A DNA stretch of 64,000 bases from Marinococcus halophilus (GCF_002265875.1 NZ_NPFA01000008.1:5127-69126); one strand, 5' to 3'; counted from the first letter of the stretch, positions 8,379 through 17,960 are shown. Notes: generated by a model from the sequence alone, not told the origin. Made by a program: numbers and translations.

Positions 8379-10423
8379 CAGACATAGTCGAACGCAAGGA
8401 ACTTAACCTAAAAGAGAAAAATAGAATAGAAAAATCTTATATTGTAGGAAAGTTGGCAGAAGATAGTCTTAATCTTCCTCGTTTAGGGAGAGATCCGGGC
8501 AAGGCTGTTACAATACAAGGGAACTATGGAAGGGAATCAATAATTTTTTATATTAAGCCATTATCGAAAGAGCCTCAGATACTTCAGACTCATTTAGGAA
8601 AACCTTCCACAGAAGTTTATATAGGTTTTGATAATAAAAATATGAGGTACTTAGAGAGATACGGTTATACCCAGCAAGAAGATTCAGTCAATTTTTTACG
8701 TAATCACTTCAAAAATAGATTAATTTTATTTAAGCCATTTTTATCATATGACAGAGCTAGGGACAAATACCACTATAATTTAGAAATTGTACTTGATGAA
8801 AAAATTGATGAAGAAGTTGCTTCATCAAAACATTATGTGGCAATACCAAACTATACTCACTATTCTTATCAGATGTTTGAAAGTAGATTAATGAGCGGTA
8901 ATCCTATAGAATTGACCAATTATAATCATACTATGGATATTCCGGAATTTATAACTTGTGGAGAATACCTTTATTTAATCCAAGATGAAAACGTTTTCCG
9001 TAAATACGAAATGAATGATAATTTATATATTTGCGAAAATCCGGAAGGAATTCGTCGCATTGAAAAGCCCTCAAGTTTTGAGAGTTATTTAAGATTAGGC
9101 CAAAAAGGAATAAACTTTGCCCCCGTTGAAGAAAAGAACAAGTGGGTTGATGAATGTAATGATCGCGGAGAAACTGTGCCGATGGTTATGAAGTACCGTA
9201 ATGCAAAAAACAAAAAAGCAGTAGAAAAAGAAGAGAACAAAAATGAAGTAAACTTTAATATCTTTAAAAGTGATGATAATTCGGACATCAGCGAAAGTGA
9301 TTTTATGAAACGGTTAGATTATTTAGCGCGTAGTAAAAAATTAAGATATTCCGTAGATGATTTGTATAATTTTCATACCTCAGTGAAAACATCGAATTTT
9401 ACAATTCTAGGTGGAATGAGCGGTACCGGTAAAACTGAGCTAGCTCGGTTGTACGCTGAGGCTCTTAAAATGGAGGAAGGAGATAACCTATTATTTATAC
9501 CTGTGAAACCTTCATTTACTGAGCCAAGTGATTTATTGGGCTTTCTAAATCAGCAAACTGGAGTTTATCACGAGAGCGAAATAGGTTTGGCTTCTTTCTT
9601 ATACAAAGCGAGTCAAAATCCAAATAAGATGCACATGGTTTTATTTGATGAAATGAACTTAGGTCAAGTTGAACACTATTTTAGTGATTTTATTTCCATA
9701 TTAGAGTTTCAGAATGAGAAACGTCTTTTACGTTTGTTTAACCAAAATGTTAATTGTGTGCAACTACACTTTGCAAATGGGATTGAAATTGGTAGTAATG
9801 TACTTTTTATTGGGACTGCAAATTTTGATGAGACCACAAGAGATTTTTCAAACCGTATGTTAGATCGTAGCAATGTCATTATTCTTGATAAATTATCTTT
9901 TTTAGAAGCGAAAAAGTATGAAGAGGAAAAAGTTGATACAGTTGAAGATTACGAAGAAAAAGAGAAAACTGAAATTAGGAGCCCTAATGTTCCTATTACC
10001 ACTGCAAACTTTGTATCTTGGATAGAAAAGAATATTTCTATAGCTGCTTTGGAAGATGACGAATTGAGTATATTAGATAAGTTGCATGATGAGATTAGTA
10101 ACTATGATTCTCAAACCGGTGTGTCGTTTAGAATTGTAAACCAAATTGCTAGTTACTTACAAAATGTACCAAAGAATGAAGAAGATGTTCCTTTTATAGA
10201 TCGCAAAGACGCCTTTGACTATCAAATTAAGCAACGCATATTATCTAAAGTTAGAGGGCACCAAGATCAAATCGAAGATTTGGTGGGTATTTACCAAGAG
10301 GATTACCAACCTGGACGAATTAGAATGATTTTATCAGAAAATGAAAGTTTAAAGTGTGAAAAGTCAATTGAATATTTGAAACAAAAAGCGAAAGAGTTGA
10401 CTCAAAATGGCTATACATTGTAA
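8375..10423 (+). CDS. McrB-like AAA+ NTPase of a type IV restriction-like system
   Basis: This 682-aa protein probably drives the partner nuclease by GTP or ATP hydrolysis. Residues 1-310 are an N-terminal region of unrecognised fold, probably for target binding. The AAA+ core has Walker A GGMSGTGKTE (346-355), Walker B VLFDEMNL (about 422-429) and the McrB signature GTANFDETT followed by MLDRSNV (about 480-500). The signature is NxD, one residue shorter than NxxD of E. coli McrB. GVSFRIVNQI near 590 resembles the C-terminal arginine/sensor region. Its ATG overlaps the stop of the coiled-coil gene and its end overlaps the nuclease gene by 17 bp. The DNA is A+T-rich, unlike the housekeeping genes. 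Confidence 0.88.
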   Translation: MTDIVERKELNLKEKNRIEKSYIVGKLAEDSLNLPRLGRDPGKAVTIQGNYGRESIIFYIKPLSKEPQILQTHLGKPSTEVYIGFDNKNMRYLERYGYTQQEDSVNFLRNHFKNRLILFKPFLSYDRARDKYHYNLEIVLDEKIDEEVASSKHYVAIPNYTHYSYQMFESRLMSGNPIELTNYNHTMDIPEFITCGEYLYLIQDENVFRKYEMNDNLYICENPEGIRRIEKPSSFESYLRLGQKGINFAPVEEKNKWVDECNDRGETVPMVMKYRNAKNKKAVEKEENKNEVNFNIFKSDDNSDISESDFMKRLDYLARSKKLRYSVDDLYNFHTSVKTSNFTILGGMSGTGKTELARLYAEALKMEEGDNLLFIPVKPSFTEPSDLLGFLNQQTGVYHESEIGLASFLYKASQNPNKMHMVLFDEMNLGQVEHYFSDFISILEFQNEKRLLRLFNQNVNCVQLHFANGIEIGSNVLFIGTANFDETTRDFSNRMLDRSNVIILDKLSFLEAKKYEEEKVDTVEDYEEKEKTEIRSPNVPITTANFVSWIEKNISIAALEDDELSILDKLHDEISNYDSQTGVSFRIVNQIASYLQNVPKNEEDVPFIDRKDAFDYQIKQRILSKVRGHQDQIEDLVGIYQEDYQPGRIRMILSENESLKCEKSIEYLKQKAKELTQNGYTL

Positions 10424-12251
10424 CGGTGAAAAGATACCGATAACATTATATTTTCAAGATAACTTTTTTAATAAATATATTGTGGATCAACTGTGGAAAA
10501 AAGAAGAGGAAATAGATTTTAGTGCTATTCCCGTTTTAAAAGAAAATGCTAGAATTGCATACTGTTTTAAAAAGGACGATGTAGAAGATGAACACCATGC
10601 TCAAGTGAAAATTAACACAAGTCGTTATACTGAATCCGACGAACTTGAAGTAATTCAAAAAGGCGCAACTACCGACAAAGATTTCCTTTGTCAGATTTAT
10701 TCAGGTGGCGATCAGGAAGAATTCCCTTGGCGCATGGGGGTTTATTTCTTAGAGGTGAATTATAAAGGGAAAATTTATAAAGGAGGGATTTATGTACTTC
10801 CTTTGCACTTGGATAAGAATCAGGTCGAATCTGTTCATCAATATTTAGATCAACAAGTAAAAGATATAATCTATGACTTTGTATTTAGTAATCAATCTCT
10901 ATTGAGAGAAGAATCAGCTGATTTACCTCAATATTGGTATTATGACTATACAAGATATTTAAAAAAACATTACGCCAACTTTTCTTATTCTATAACTAAA
11001 ATTCTTAAGCTCCCACATAATCAGATAGTAACTAATTATTCACCCTCTTTGAACGCTATGAAGATGGACCATAGGAGTATTAGGTGGGCTAACACCACAA
11101 AGGGACTGGCTAAGAATGCCAGTTCAACGCAACAACCGTACTATTTAAATAAGCGTAAAAAGCTAGAGTACAATACTAAATATAACCAATGGTTAAATCA
11201 TATTTTGTTGAGTTGGAAAAATGATATAAATGAAGTTGAAAGATTAGTTAATAATGATTACAAGCAGGTTCAGAAAAAATTAAAATCCATAGAAGAAGAT
11301 ATAATTCAATACAAACAAAGAATAAAGTCTTTGGAGAGCAGACAAGACGCAGGGGAAAATGCCAAGCGTGACGTGAAAAGTAAAGAAAAAATGGCGCAAA
11401 AAGATTTACGCCAAGCAAAAAGCCAAAGCCAAAATTTAATGGATTTTTTAAATGTATTAAAGAGATGGAAATATAGGATAAATTACTCTTTGAGAACGCC
11501 TCTACTTGAACAAGTGGAGCGTACTTTTCGAAAACCTATTTTAAAAAAAAGAACATATGTGGCTATAGACCAGATATTTCACAATGCGAAAAAATTAAAA
11601 AAGGAAGATGGAGAAGTAAAAACCTTCTCTCCTATTTTGAAACAGACTTGGCAAATTTACGAATACTTTTGTTTATTTAAAGCTTTAAATATTTTAGAAA
11701 AACAAGGATATACAACAGTTCAAGGATTAGATGAAAACATTTTAAATGTTTACTTAGAGGACCGTATACCTGAAGGTACTCAATTTATATTAAGAAAAAA
11801 TAATCGCGAAATTCACGTGTGGTATGATCATTATCACGCAAACTCTGTAGAAGAAGCTAACGAAAATGACGAACTCTTCTACACGTTGAATTCAAAGAAA
11901 AAACCTGATATAAAAATAGACTTTTTCGAAAAAGAACATGATAAATTAACATTAAGACATTGTGTTGTTTTGGATGCCAAGTTTTCAAAATTCCACAATA
12001 TATTTAAAAAGAATTATGTTAATAAAACCACAGAGCAATTAGCCTCTTATTACTCGTTTTTTTATAATGGAACAGAACGAAGAGGGACTTGTGTAGATCA
12101 AGTAGTATGTTTATATGCTGGTGTTGGAGTTAAAGATGTCCAAATCGAAAAACAACCAATTACTTATTTGAAATTCTTTCCGCAAGAAGAAGACTTTTCA
12201 CAGACTATAGGTGAAAATGAACTAAATCAACTCTTAAGAGAATATTTGTAG
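10407..12251 (+). CDS. McrC-like nuclease: DUF2357 plus PD-(D/E)XK domain
   Basis: This 614-aa product is the probable effector nuclease activated by the McrB-like NTPase. Residues 1-260 match the pattern of DUF2357, with beta-rich segments such as YFLEVNYKGKIYKGGIYVLPL. A charged coiled coil follows at about 270-345. The C-terminal third holds PD-(D/E)XK features: a helix with Glu in QIYEYFCLFKAL, then KKPDIKIDF (Asp) and CVVLDAKFSK (D-x-K element), and a later TTEQLASYYSFF helix. It overlaps the upstream gene by 17 bp. The domain order DUF2357-coiled coil-nuclease is that of McrC homologues in McrBC/CoCoNuT-type systems. Family assignment rests on motifs only. Confidence 0.82.
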   Translation: MAIHCNGEKIPITLYFQDNFFNKYIVDQLWKKEEEIDFSAIPVLKENARIAYCFKKDDVEDEHHAQVKINTSRYTESDELEVIQKGATTDKDFLCQIYSGGDQEEFPWRMGVYFLEVNYKGKIYKGGIYVLPLHLDKNQVESVHQYLDQQVKDIIYDFVFSNQSLLREESADLPQYWYYDYTRYLKKHYANFSYSITKILKLPHNQIVTNYSPSLNAMKMDHRSIRWANTTKGLAKNASSTQQPYYLNKRKKLEYNTKYNQWLNHILLSWKNDINEVERLVNNDYKQVQKKLKSIEEDIIQYKQRIKSLESRQDAGENAKRDVKSKEKMAQKDLRQAKSQSQNLMDFLNVLKRWKYRINYSLRTPLLEQVERTFRKPILKKRTYVAIDQIFHNAKKLKKEDGEVKTFSPILKQTWQIYEYFCLFKALNILEKQGYTTVQGLDENILNVYLEDRIPEGTQFILRKNNREIHVWYDHYHANSVEEANENDELFYTLNSKKKPDIKIDFFEKEHDKLTLRHCVVLDAKFSKFHNIFKKNYVNKTTEQLASYYSFFYNGTERRGTCVDQVVCLYAGVGVKDVQIEKQPITYLKFFPQEEDFSQTIGENELNQLLREYL

Positions 12252-12415
12252 ACTGATTACAAGGAGTGATTGACTCTTTCGTTTCTATATAGAAAGCTTG
12301 GGGATTCATTAAGGCTCTAACATGAGAAGCATGAGGCGGGGTGATGAATTTTAAGGTTGCTTTCCTTCTAATGATACTATACCTTGTGCTCTAAAAATTT
12401 TTCTGAAATAAAATG

Positions 12416-12462
12416 AAAAAGCCCTTGAAATGTTGGCTCACCAACTTTTCAAGGGCTTTTTG
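12416..12462. terminator. bidirectional terminator between the nuclease gene and rpsD
   Basis: AAAAAGCCCTTGAAA ... TTTCAAGGGCTTTTT with an inner GTTGG/CCAAC stem; an A run on the left and a T run on the right make it work on both strands. It ends rpsD on the minus strand and the McrBC-like operon on the plus strand. Confidence 0.85.
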
Positions 12463-12487
12463 AATATTATCTTGTCAACTACAAAGT

Positions 12488-13090
12488 TTAACGAGAGTAG
12501 TACTCAACGATAAGTGCTTCGGAAATTTCCGCAGGAAGCTCAGAACGTTCAGGATAGCGGCTGTAGGTACCCTGAAGGTTATCAGCGTCAAACGTAAGGT
12601 ATTCCGGGACGAAAGAATTTGCTTCAATTGCGTCCTGGATAGCGCTCATGTTGCGGGATTTTTCACGAACACTGATGGTTTTTCCAGGCTCTACACGGTA
12701 AGACGGAATATCTACACGATTACCGTCTACAGTGATGTGGCCGTGGTTAACCAGCTGGCGTGCGCCACGGCGCGTGCGGGAAAGACCGAGACGATAAACA
12801 AGGTTATCGAGACGGGATTCAAGTAAAATCAGGAAGTTTTCGCCGTGTACACCAGGCAATTTGCCAGCGATATTAAATGTGCGCAGAAATTGGCGCTCAT
12901 TTAAGTTGTACATGAAGCGGAGTTTCTGTTTTTCCTGCAGCTGCACACCGTATTCGGATAATTTTCTGCGCTGCGTTGGGCCATGCTCTCCCGGCGGGTA
13001 AGGGCGTTTTTCGAGTTCTTTTCCTGTACCACTGAGAGAGATGCCGAAGCGGCGGGACTTTTTCCAGGTTGGACCTGTATAGCGTGCCAT
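12488..13090 (-). CDS. rpsD: 30S ribosomal protein S4
   Basis: A primary 16S rRNA-binding protein of the small subunit and, in Bacillus, a repressor of its own mRNA. It is 200 aa, the usual size. It starts [16 protein letters not shown] at the ATG 13090-13088 behind AGGAGG; a longer open frame continues upstream through the leader but is not translated in normal S4. The S4 RNA-binding domain is visible in [20 protein letters not shown] and [21 protein letters not shown]. It is monocistronic, with its own promoter and the shared terminator downstream. Confidence 0.98.
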   Translation of the reverse strand: MARYTGPTWKKSRRFGISLSGTGKELEKRPYPPGEHGPTQRRKLSEYGVQLQEKQKLRFMYNLNERQFLRTFNIAGKLPGVHGENFLILLESRLDNLVYRLGLSRTRRGARQLVNHGHITVDGNRVDIPSYRVEPGKTISVREKSRNMSAIQDAIEANSFVPEYLTFDADNLQGTYSRYPERSELPAEISEALIVEYYSR

Positions 13091-13274
13091 AATGGCATCC
13101 TCCTCTATAAAAACAAATTTTGGTATAAAAACACTGTTGGCGAATCTCCCGTCATGCTCATTTTGCCCTCGTATGTCTTCGCCCCGACAGCTAGGGGTTA
13201 CGCAACACACCTTGCAAGGAGCAAGGAGCAAAATGGAAAGCACATGCCAGGCTTGCCCAGGCTGTCTTTTACAC
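13091..13274 (-). promoter_or_regulatory. rpsD leader (probable S4 autoregulatory RNA)
   Basis: About 185 nt of untranslated RNA between the promoter and the rpsD ribosome site, with several short inverted repeats such as GCTCCTTGCTCCTTGC and CCTAGCTGTCGGGG. In Bacillus the rpsD leader is bound by S4 itself to repress translation. Length and position fit, but I did not fold it. Confidence 0.55.
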
Positions 13275-13280
13275 AACCGT

Positions 13281-13309
13281 CATTATAACTTTTGACAGTT
13301 ATCAAGTCA
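13281..13309 (-). promoter_or_regulatory. sigma-A promoter of rpsD
   Basis: On the minus strand TTGACT (13309-13304), a 17-bp spacer, and TATAAT (13286-13281), close to the consensus vegetative promoter. Confidence 0.85.
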
Positions 13310-13369
13310 ATACGTTTAAACTGAAAAGAAGTGCGTGAAATGAATTGACGGTTTCTGAGGAAATCAAAA

Positions 13370-13407
13370 ATACCGGGGGTGCTTAAATTGAACACCCCCG
13401 GTTGTTT
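13370..13407 (-). terminator. terminator of the ytsP-like gene
   Basis: ACCGGGGGTG and CACCCCCGGT pair around a 10-nt loop, followed on the minus strand by ATTTTT. Confidence 0.8.
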
Positions 13408-13419
13408 GGAACGGGAAGA

Positions 13420-13926
13420 TTAATTTCCAGATGGAAACAGCCCTTTTTCAATTTCATCGGCAAACTGGCGTAAAAAGAATGCTTCTTGTTCGGAAAAACG
13501 GTTCAGGACCGGACTGTCAATGTCGAGCACGCCGTATACTTCCTTTTCAGGAGTGAACAGCGGGACCACTACTTCCGACTGGCTGGCAGCGTCGCAGGCG
13601 ATGTGGCCGGGAAAGGCATGGACATCCTCGACGCGGACCGTCTGTTTTTTCTCATAAGCAGTACCGCAAACGCCCTTGCCCGGGGTGATGCGGTTGCAGG
13701 CAGGGAGTCCTTGAAACGGTCCGAGTACCAGTTCATTTTCTGCCTCGCTCCAGATATAGAAACCCACCCAGTTGACGTTAGATAAAAATTGATTAAGCAG
13801 CGCGGAAGCATTAGCCAAATTGGCGGTCGGGTCATTTTCTCCGGAAAATAAAGCTTTCGCCTGCTGACATAAAGTATGGTAGCTTTTTTCTAAAGACGTG
13901 TCGTAAGAAACTGGTTGAAAAGACAT
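13420..13926 (-). CDS. msrC: free methionine-(R)-sulfoxide reductase, GAF domain
   Basis: Reduces free Met-R-sulfoxide using thioredoxin-type electrons in the cytoplasm (fRMsr family; B. subtilis YtsP). It is 168 aa, a single GAF domain. The family's catalytic cysteines are present: ACNRITPGKGVCGTA holds two and HIACDAAS a third. NWVGFYIW and VYGVLDIDSPV are typical of the fold. It is monocistronic between rpsD and hisJ, with its own terminator. The symbol follows the fRMsr/MsrC family name. Confidence 0.9.
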   Translation of the reverse strand: MSFQPVSYDTSLEKSYHTLCQQAKALFSGENDPTANLANASALLNQFLSNVNWVGFYIWSEAENELVLGPFQGLPACNRITPGKGVCGTAYEKKQTVRVEDVHAFPGHIACDAASQSEVVVPLFTPEKEVYGVLDIDSPVLNRFSEQEAFFLRQFADEIEKGLFPSGN

Positions 13927-13939
13927 AAATATCCCTCTT

Positions 13940-14761
13940 TTATTGTTGTAATTGTCCTGCAGTGAGAACTGAAATATCTGTGCTTCCTGCTAATAATCCT
14001 GAAGAGGCGTGGGCATCGGAACCATACACAAGAGGTATCCCCATTTCCGCTGCAGTCTGAATTACGGATGGATGCGGATACGGCTCGAGGCAGCGATGTT
14101 TCGTTGTCCCGGCGCCGTTTACATCAAGTTCAAAGCCCCGGAGTTTAATTTCCTGCAAAATAGATTCGATAGTGTCTCTAACAAGGAAATCATGATCGTA
14201 ATTTTTATGAAATTTACGAATGAGCGTCATATGGCCAATTCTTTTTGGCGCGTATTTTCCAAGGGGGGTCCGGATAGAGCGGAGCACGGCGTCGTAATAC
14301 AATTCCGCTGCCTTTTGCGGTGACCCGGAAAGACGTACGTAACGATCAAAGTGACTTGGAGAAAAATCTATACATATATACTCGCTATTTATTTTAATGA
14401 AATGAGAAGAGAGAATGCAATCATCAAGCTCAGAGCCGTAAGTGTCCATAAATGTCTCTGTATTTTTCTCGAACCCTTCAATAAAATCTACTTCCAGCCC
14501 TTTTTTGATAATAATGTCATTAATATATTCTAATTGAAGATCGTTTAAGACATCTAAATACTGATCGAGCTTTTCGATCGGCATGGCGCTGTCTTTATCA
14601 GGCACAGGGTCGGTAAAGCCTTCAGGCAGAGGAGCATGCTCAGTAAAACTAATCGTTTTTATTCCATTGTTAATACAAGCTTCAATATAGGTATGAAACG
14701 AGTCTTTGCTTCCATGCGGGCAGAACGGAGTATGGATATGGCCGTCACGGGTGATTGGCAT
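13940..14761 (-). CDS. hisJ: histidinol-phosphatase, PHP family
   Basis: Catalyses the dephosphorylation of histidinol phosphate in histidine synthesis. It is 273 aa. PHP metal-binding motifs are visible: DGHIHTPFCPHG at the N terminus, FTEHAPLP, GLEVDFIEG, SSHFI, and near the end LDVNGAGTT and VYGSDAHAS. In B. subtilis the equivalent gene (hisJ, formerly ytvP) also sits next to ezrA, away from the his operon. It lies 13 bp from the ytsP-like gene on the same strand and may be cotranscribed with it. Divergent from ezrA. Confidence 0.92.
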   Translation of the reverse strand: MPITRDGHIHTPFCPHGSKDSFHTYIEACINNGIKTISFTEHAPLPEGFTDPVPDKDSAMPIEKLDQYLDVLNDLQLEYINDIIIKKGLEVDFIEGFEKNTETFMDTYGSELDDCILSSHFIKINSEYICIDFSPSHFDRYVRLSGSPQKAAELYYDAVLRSIRTPLGKYAPKRIGHMTLIRKFHKNYDHDFLVRDTIESILQEIKLRGFELDVNGAGTTKHRCLEPYPHPSVIQTAAEMGIPLVYGSDAHASSGLLAGSTDISVLTAGQLQQ

Positions 14762-15027
14762 AGGTACAATTTCCCCTTTTTATGGAAAATATAATGAAAA
14801 ATCGAATGTTGTAGATAAGGAAATAAGGAAAATAGATTTTCTCAAAATTTTCTTTATCGTCATATAACAATCAGTGCGTTTACATGTTATCATAAGTTAA
14901 AGCAAACATAATTGAAAAAATATTTTGTTTACATTCATTTCTACTAAAGTATGAGATAAGTATAACCCATAACGTGTAAATTATTGAAAAACAAGGATGC
15001 ACAGCGGGAAAAACTGGAGTGAGGAAT

Positions 15028-16737
15028 TTGGCGACAACAATTGTAATTATAGTTCTGGTTATTATTATCGCCGCGTTTGTTATATACGGAGCATGGGGAC
15101 GCAGACGCATTTACAGGGAAGTAGACCGCCTGGAGGACGCGAGGGCGAATATGGCTGACCAGCCTGTGGCTGAAGAAATCGCGAGAGTCAAAGGCATGAC
15201 GATGTCGGGAGAAACAGAAGAAAAGTTTGAATCGTGGCGTAAAGACTGGGATGAAATTGTAGGAAAGCATCTGCCGGATATTGAAAAGGCCCTTTACGAT
15301 GCCGAAGAAAAAGCAGATAAGTATAAATTCAATCAGGCTTCGGAAATTACTACTGCTGTCGATACGCAGCTTGCCAGTATTGAAGAAGAGATCAACAACA
15401 TTTTCCTTGAAATAGAAGAGCTAGTACATAATGAATCTGAGAACCGCCGGGGCATTGAAGAGTCCGAACAGAAATACGAAGAAATAAAACGGTTTGTCTC
15501 CCAAAACTGGCATACACTGGGCAGGACTGCGCCGCTTTTTGACCAGCATATGCGCGATCTCCAGTCTTCTTTTGAAGCTTTTTACCAGGCGGTGGAACAA
15601 GGAAATCAATTTGAAGCGAAGCAGCTTAGGCAGGGGCTCGATGAAGATTTAAAACGCGAAGAAGCATCGCTGTATGCAGTTCCGGATATGCTTGCTAAAG
15701 TACGGCGGCGCCTACCCGAGGAATGGAAATCCCTGCGTGCAGGCCTCTATGAAATGGAAGATCAGGGGTATGCGATGGGTGCATTTGCTTTTGAACAGCG
15801 GCTGAATGAAAATGAAGCGGAAGCTGAACAATTGCAGGCCCGCATTGAGAATCTTGACCTGGACGGTGTGGCAGAACGGCTCACTGAAATGGACGCTTAC
15901 AACGAAGAAGTGTACCGTATTCTTGAAGAAGAAGTGGAAGCCCGCGCAGAGGTCGAACGGCTGCTGCCGAAGGCTCATGAAGGACGGGATCAGTTATCTA
16001 CGCGGATGCAGACGCTATTGGTGGAAAAAGAATTTATTGAAGCCAATTATCGTATCCCGCCGGAATCCGAACAGTTGATTGCTTCATCAAAGCGACAGGT
16101 TGATGGGATAAGAAAAAGCGTATTACAATTGCAGGAGCAAAAAGAAACCAAAGAACATTCTTATACACATATTGAGATGGAATTAAAACAAACTCTTGAA
16201 AAACAGGAAGAAGTAGAAGCAGGAATCCAGGAAGCAGAAAACCAGCTTGGCGTACTTCGGAAAGACGAGACTCAGGCAATGGAAACTCTTGAGGAACTAA
16301 AACGCCAAAATCGCATTGAAGAAATGAGAATGCAGCGAACAAGACTGCCCAAGCTTCCGCCGATACTGCTGAATGAAAAAGAATCGGCAAACGACAAGAT
16401 CGCCCATGCCACTGCAGCCCTTTCCGAGACTCCGCTTGAAATGGCCCAGGTGCGCGATTCGGTGGCCCAGGCAGAAGAAAGCGTCCGTACAGTTTCCACC
16501 ATGCTTCGGCGCATGGAAGAGCAGGCGCTGATGACGGAGCGTATCATTCAACGAGGGAATTTATATCGCATGAATGCTCCGGATCTCGACCAAAGCCTGA
16601 AAGAAGCAGAAAGTGCTTTCCGCAAAGGTCAGTATGAGAATGCGCTGCAGGTGGCTTCGTCGTCTGTGCGGGAAGTGGATGACCGGTTCGTTACAGAAGT
16701 GCTGCAGGAATCTAACGTACAGCTGACAGAAGCATAA
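15028..16737 (+). CDS. ezrA: septation ring regulator
   Basis: Membrane-anchored negative regulator of FtsZ ring assembly, also linked to PBP1 shuttling. About 569 aa. One N-terminal membrane helix (residues 4-21) is followed by an almost entirely coiled-coil cytoplasmic part rich in Glu, Arg and Gln. RIYREVDRLE directly after the helix is typical. I prefer the TTG at 15028 because GGAGTGAGG lies five bases ahead; an in-frame GTG at 15019 is possible but weakly placed. Divergent from hisJ; followed by its own terminator. Confidence 0.93.
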   Translation: MATTIVIIVLVIIIAAFVIYGAWGRRRIYREVDRLEDARANMADQPVAEEIARVKGMTMSGETEEKFESWRKDWDEIVGKHLPDIEKALYDAEEKADKYKFNQASEITTAVDTQLASIEEEINNIFLEIEELVHNESENRRGIEESEQKYEEIKRFVSQNWHTLGRTAPLFDQHMRDLQSSFEAFYQAVEQGNQFEAKQLRQGLDEDLKREEASLYAVPDMLAKVRRRLPEEWKSLRAGLYEMEDQGYAMGAFAFEQRLNENEAEAEQLQARIENLDLDGVAERLTEMDAYNEEVYRILEEEVEARAEVERLLPKAHEGRDQLSTRMQTLLVEKEFIEANYRIPPESEQLIASSKRQVDGIRKSVLQLQEQKETKEHSYTHIEMELKQTLEKQEEVEAGIQEAENQLGVLRKDETQAMETLEELKRQNRIEEMRMQRTRLPKLPPILLNEKESANDKIAHATAALSETPLEMAQVRDSVAQAEESVRTVSTMLRRMEEQALMTERIIQRGNLYRMNAPDLDQSLKEAESAFRKGQYENALQVASSSVREVDDRFVTEVLQESNVQLTEA

Positions 16738-16754
16738 TCGACAAGCAAATAGCT

Positions 16755-16782
16755 AAGAAGCCTGAACTCAGGCTTCTTTTTT
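16755..16782 (+). terminator. ezrA terminator
   Basis: AAGAAGCCTGA and TCAGGCTTCTT pair with a short loop, followed by TTTT. Confidence 0.85.
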
Positions 16783-16814
16783 ATGATGTTAATGAATGCT
16801 GGGAGGAATTTGAA

Positions 16815-17960
16815 ATGTATTTTGATAATAGTGCGACGACCCAGCCCTACGAAGAAGTGCTGAGCGCATACAAAAAAGCGTCCGAAAGCTATTTTGCCAA
16901 TCCCTCGTCTTTTCACCACAAAGGTGGCGAGGCTGAACGTCTGCTTGAATCTGCGAGAAGCCAGATAGCCCGAGAACTAGGCGTAGAGGCAAAATGCTGC
17001 TTGTTCACAAGTGGTGGTACAGAAGGGAACAACATAGTGATAAAAGGGGCCGCAGCCTCGAGGAAAAATATTGGGCGCCACATTATAACTACAGCCGTCG
17101 AACATCCGTCAGTGATGGAAAGCTGTGTCTATCTAGAAGAAAAAGGGTATCGAGTTACATACCTGCCGGTGGACAGAGAAGGACGCATCAGCGTTGAAGA
17201 GGTGCGCAGGGCGCTGAAGCCGGATACTATTCTTGTTACAGTTGGACACACGAACAGCGAAATCGGAACGGTACAGCCCATAGAAGCTATTGGAGAAATG
17301 CTTACGCACTATCCTAACGTTTATTTTCATACGGACTATGTGCAGGGGGCAGCTAAAAGCCCGCTAAATATTGAGAAAGCAGGGCTGGACTTTGTCACTG
17401 TTTCAGCTCATAAATTTCACGGATTGAATGGAACAGGAATGCTGTATAAGCATCCAAGAACAACGCTTGAGCCATTAATGCATGGAGGCGGGCAGGAAAA
17501 CGGGCTTCGCTCAGGAACAGAGAATATCGCAGGAGCAGCAGCTATGGCCAAAGCGCTTCGCTTAGCGAAAGAAAATTATGCTGCAAACAGCAGGAGAATT
17601 GAAGAATTAAAGAAATGGACTGCTGCACGGCTGAAGAAAAGCGGCGGAGTGCTCAACTCGTCTGTTTCACGAAGCTCCCCTTTTATATTGAATGTTTCCT
17701 TCCCCGGTATCAAACCAGAAGTGCTCGTTGAAGCACTAGCGGGGAGAGGCGTTTCCATTTCTACCAAAACGGCATGCGCATCGAAAAACTCAGAGCCTTC
17801 TGCGGTTGTACTTGCTGTTACAGGGGAACAAAAACTAGCGGAGAGTGCGGTGAGAATAAGCTTCTCTGCGGACACACAGAAGCAGGAAGCTGATTATTTA
17901 TGCAGCATATGTGAAGAGATATTGCCACAGTTAAAAAAGGTTATGGAGGAACAGCAATGA
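16815..17960 (+). CDS. nifZ: cysteine desulfurase of the NifZ/IscS type
   Basis: PLP enzyme that takes sulfur from cysteine and passes it, as a persulfide, to ThiI for 4-thiouridine in tRNA. It is 381 aa. MYFDNSATTQP starts the protein. SAHKFHGLNG carries the PLP lysine, FHTDYVQ the Asp region and KTACASKNSEPS the catalytic Cys loop. The stop overlaps the thiI start by 4 bp, as in B. subtilis nifZ-thiI. Not part of a suf or isc cluster, so a dedicated tRNA-thiolation role is likely. Confidence 0.93.
   Translation: MYFDNSATTQPYEEVLSAYKKASESYFANPSSFHHKGGEAERLLESARSQIARELGVEAKCCLFTSGGTEGNNIVIKGAAASRKNIGRHIITTAVEHPSVMESCVYLEEKGYRVTYLPVDREGRISVEEVRRALKPDTILVTVGHTNSEIGTVQPIEAIGEMLTHYPNVYFHTDYVQGAAKSPLNIEKAGLDFVTVSAHKFHGLNGTGMLYKHPRTTLEPLMHGGGQENGLRSGTENIAGAAAMAKALRLAKENYAANSRRIEELKKWTAARLKKSGGVLNSSVSRSSPFILNVSFPGIKPEVLVEALAGRGVSISTKTACASKNSEPSAVVLAVTGEQKLAESAVRISFSADTQKQEADYLCSICEEILPQLKKVMEEQQ

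Noticed and set aside
12252-12415. Small frames and a TTTCTATATAGAAA palindrome after the nuclease gene
   Set aside because: No ribosome site of note and no recognisable product; the palindrome is short and A+T-rich.
13091-13276. N-terminal extension of rpsD
   Set aside because: The extra 62 codons are the untranslated leader; S4 begins MARY behind an AGGAGG site, and the promoter partly overlaps the extension.
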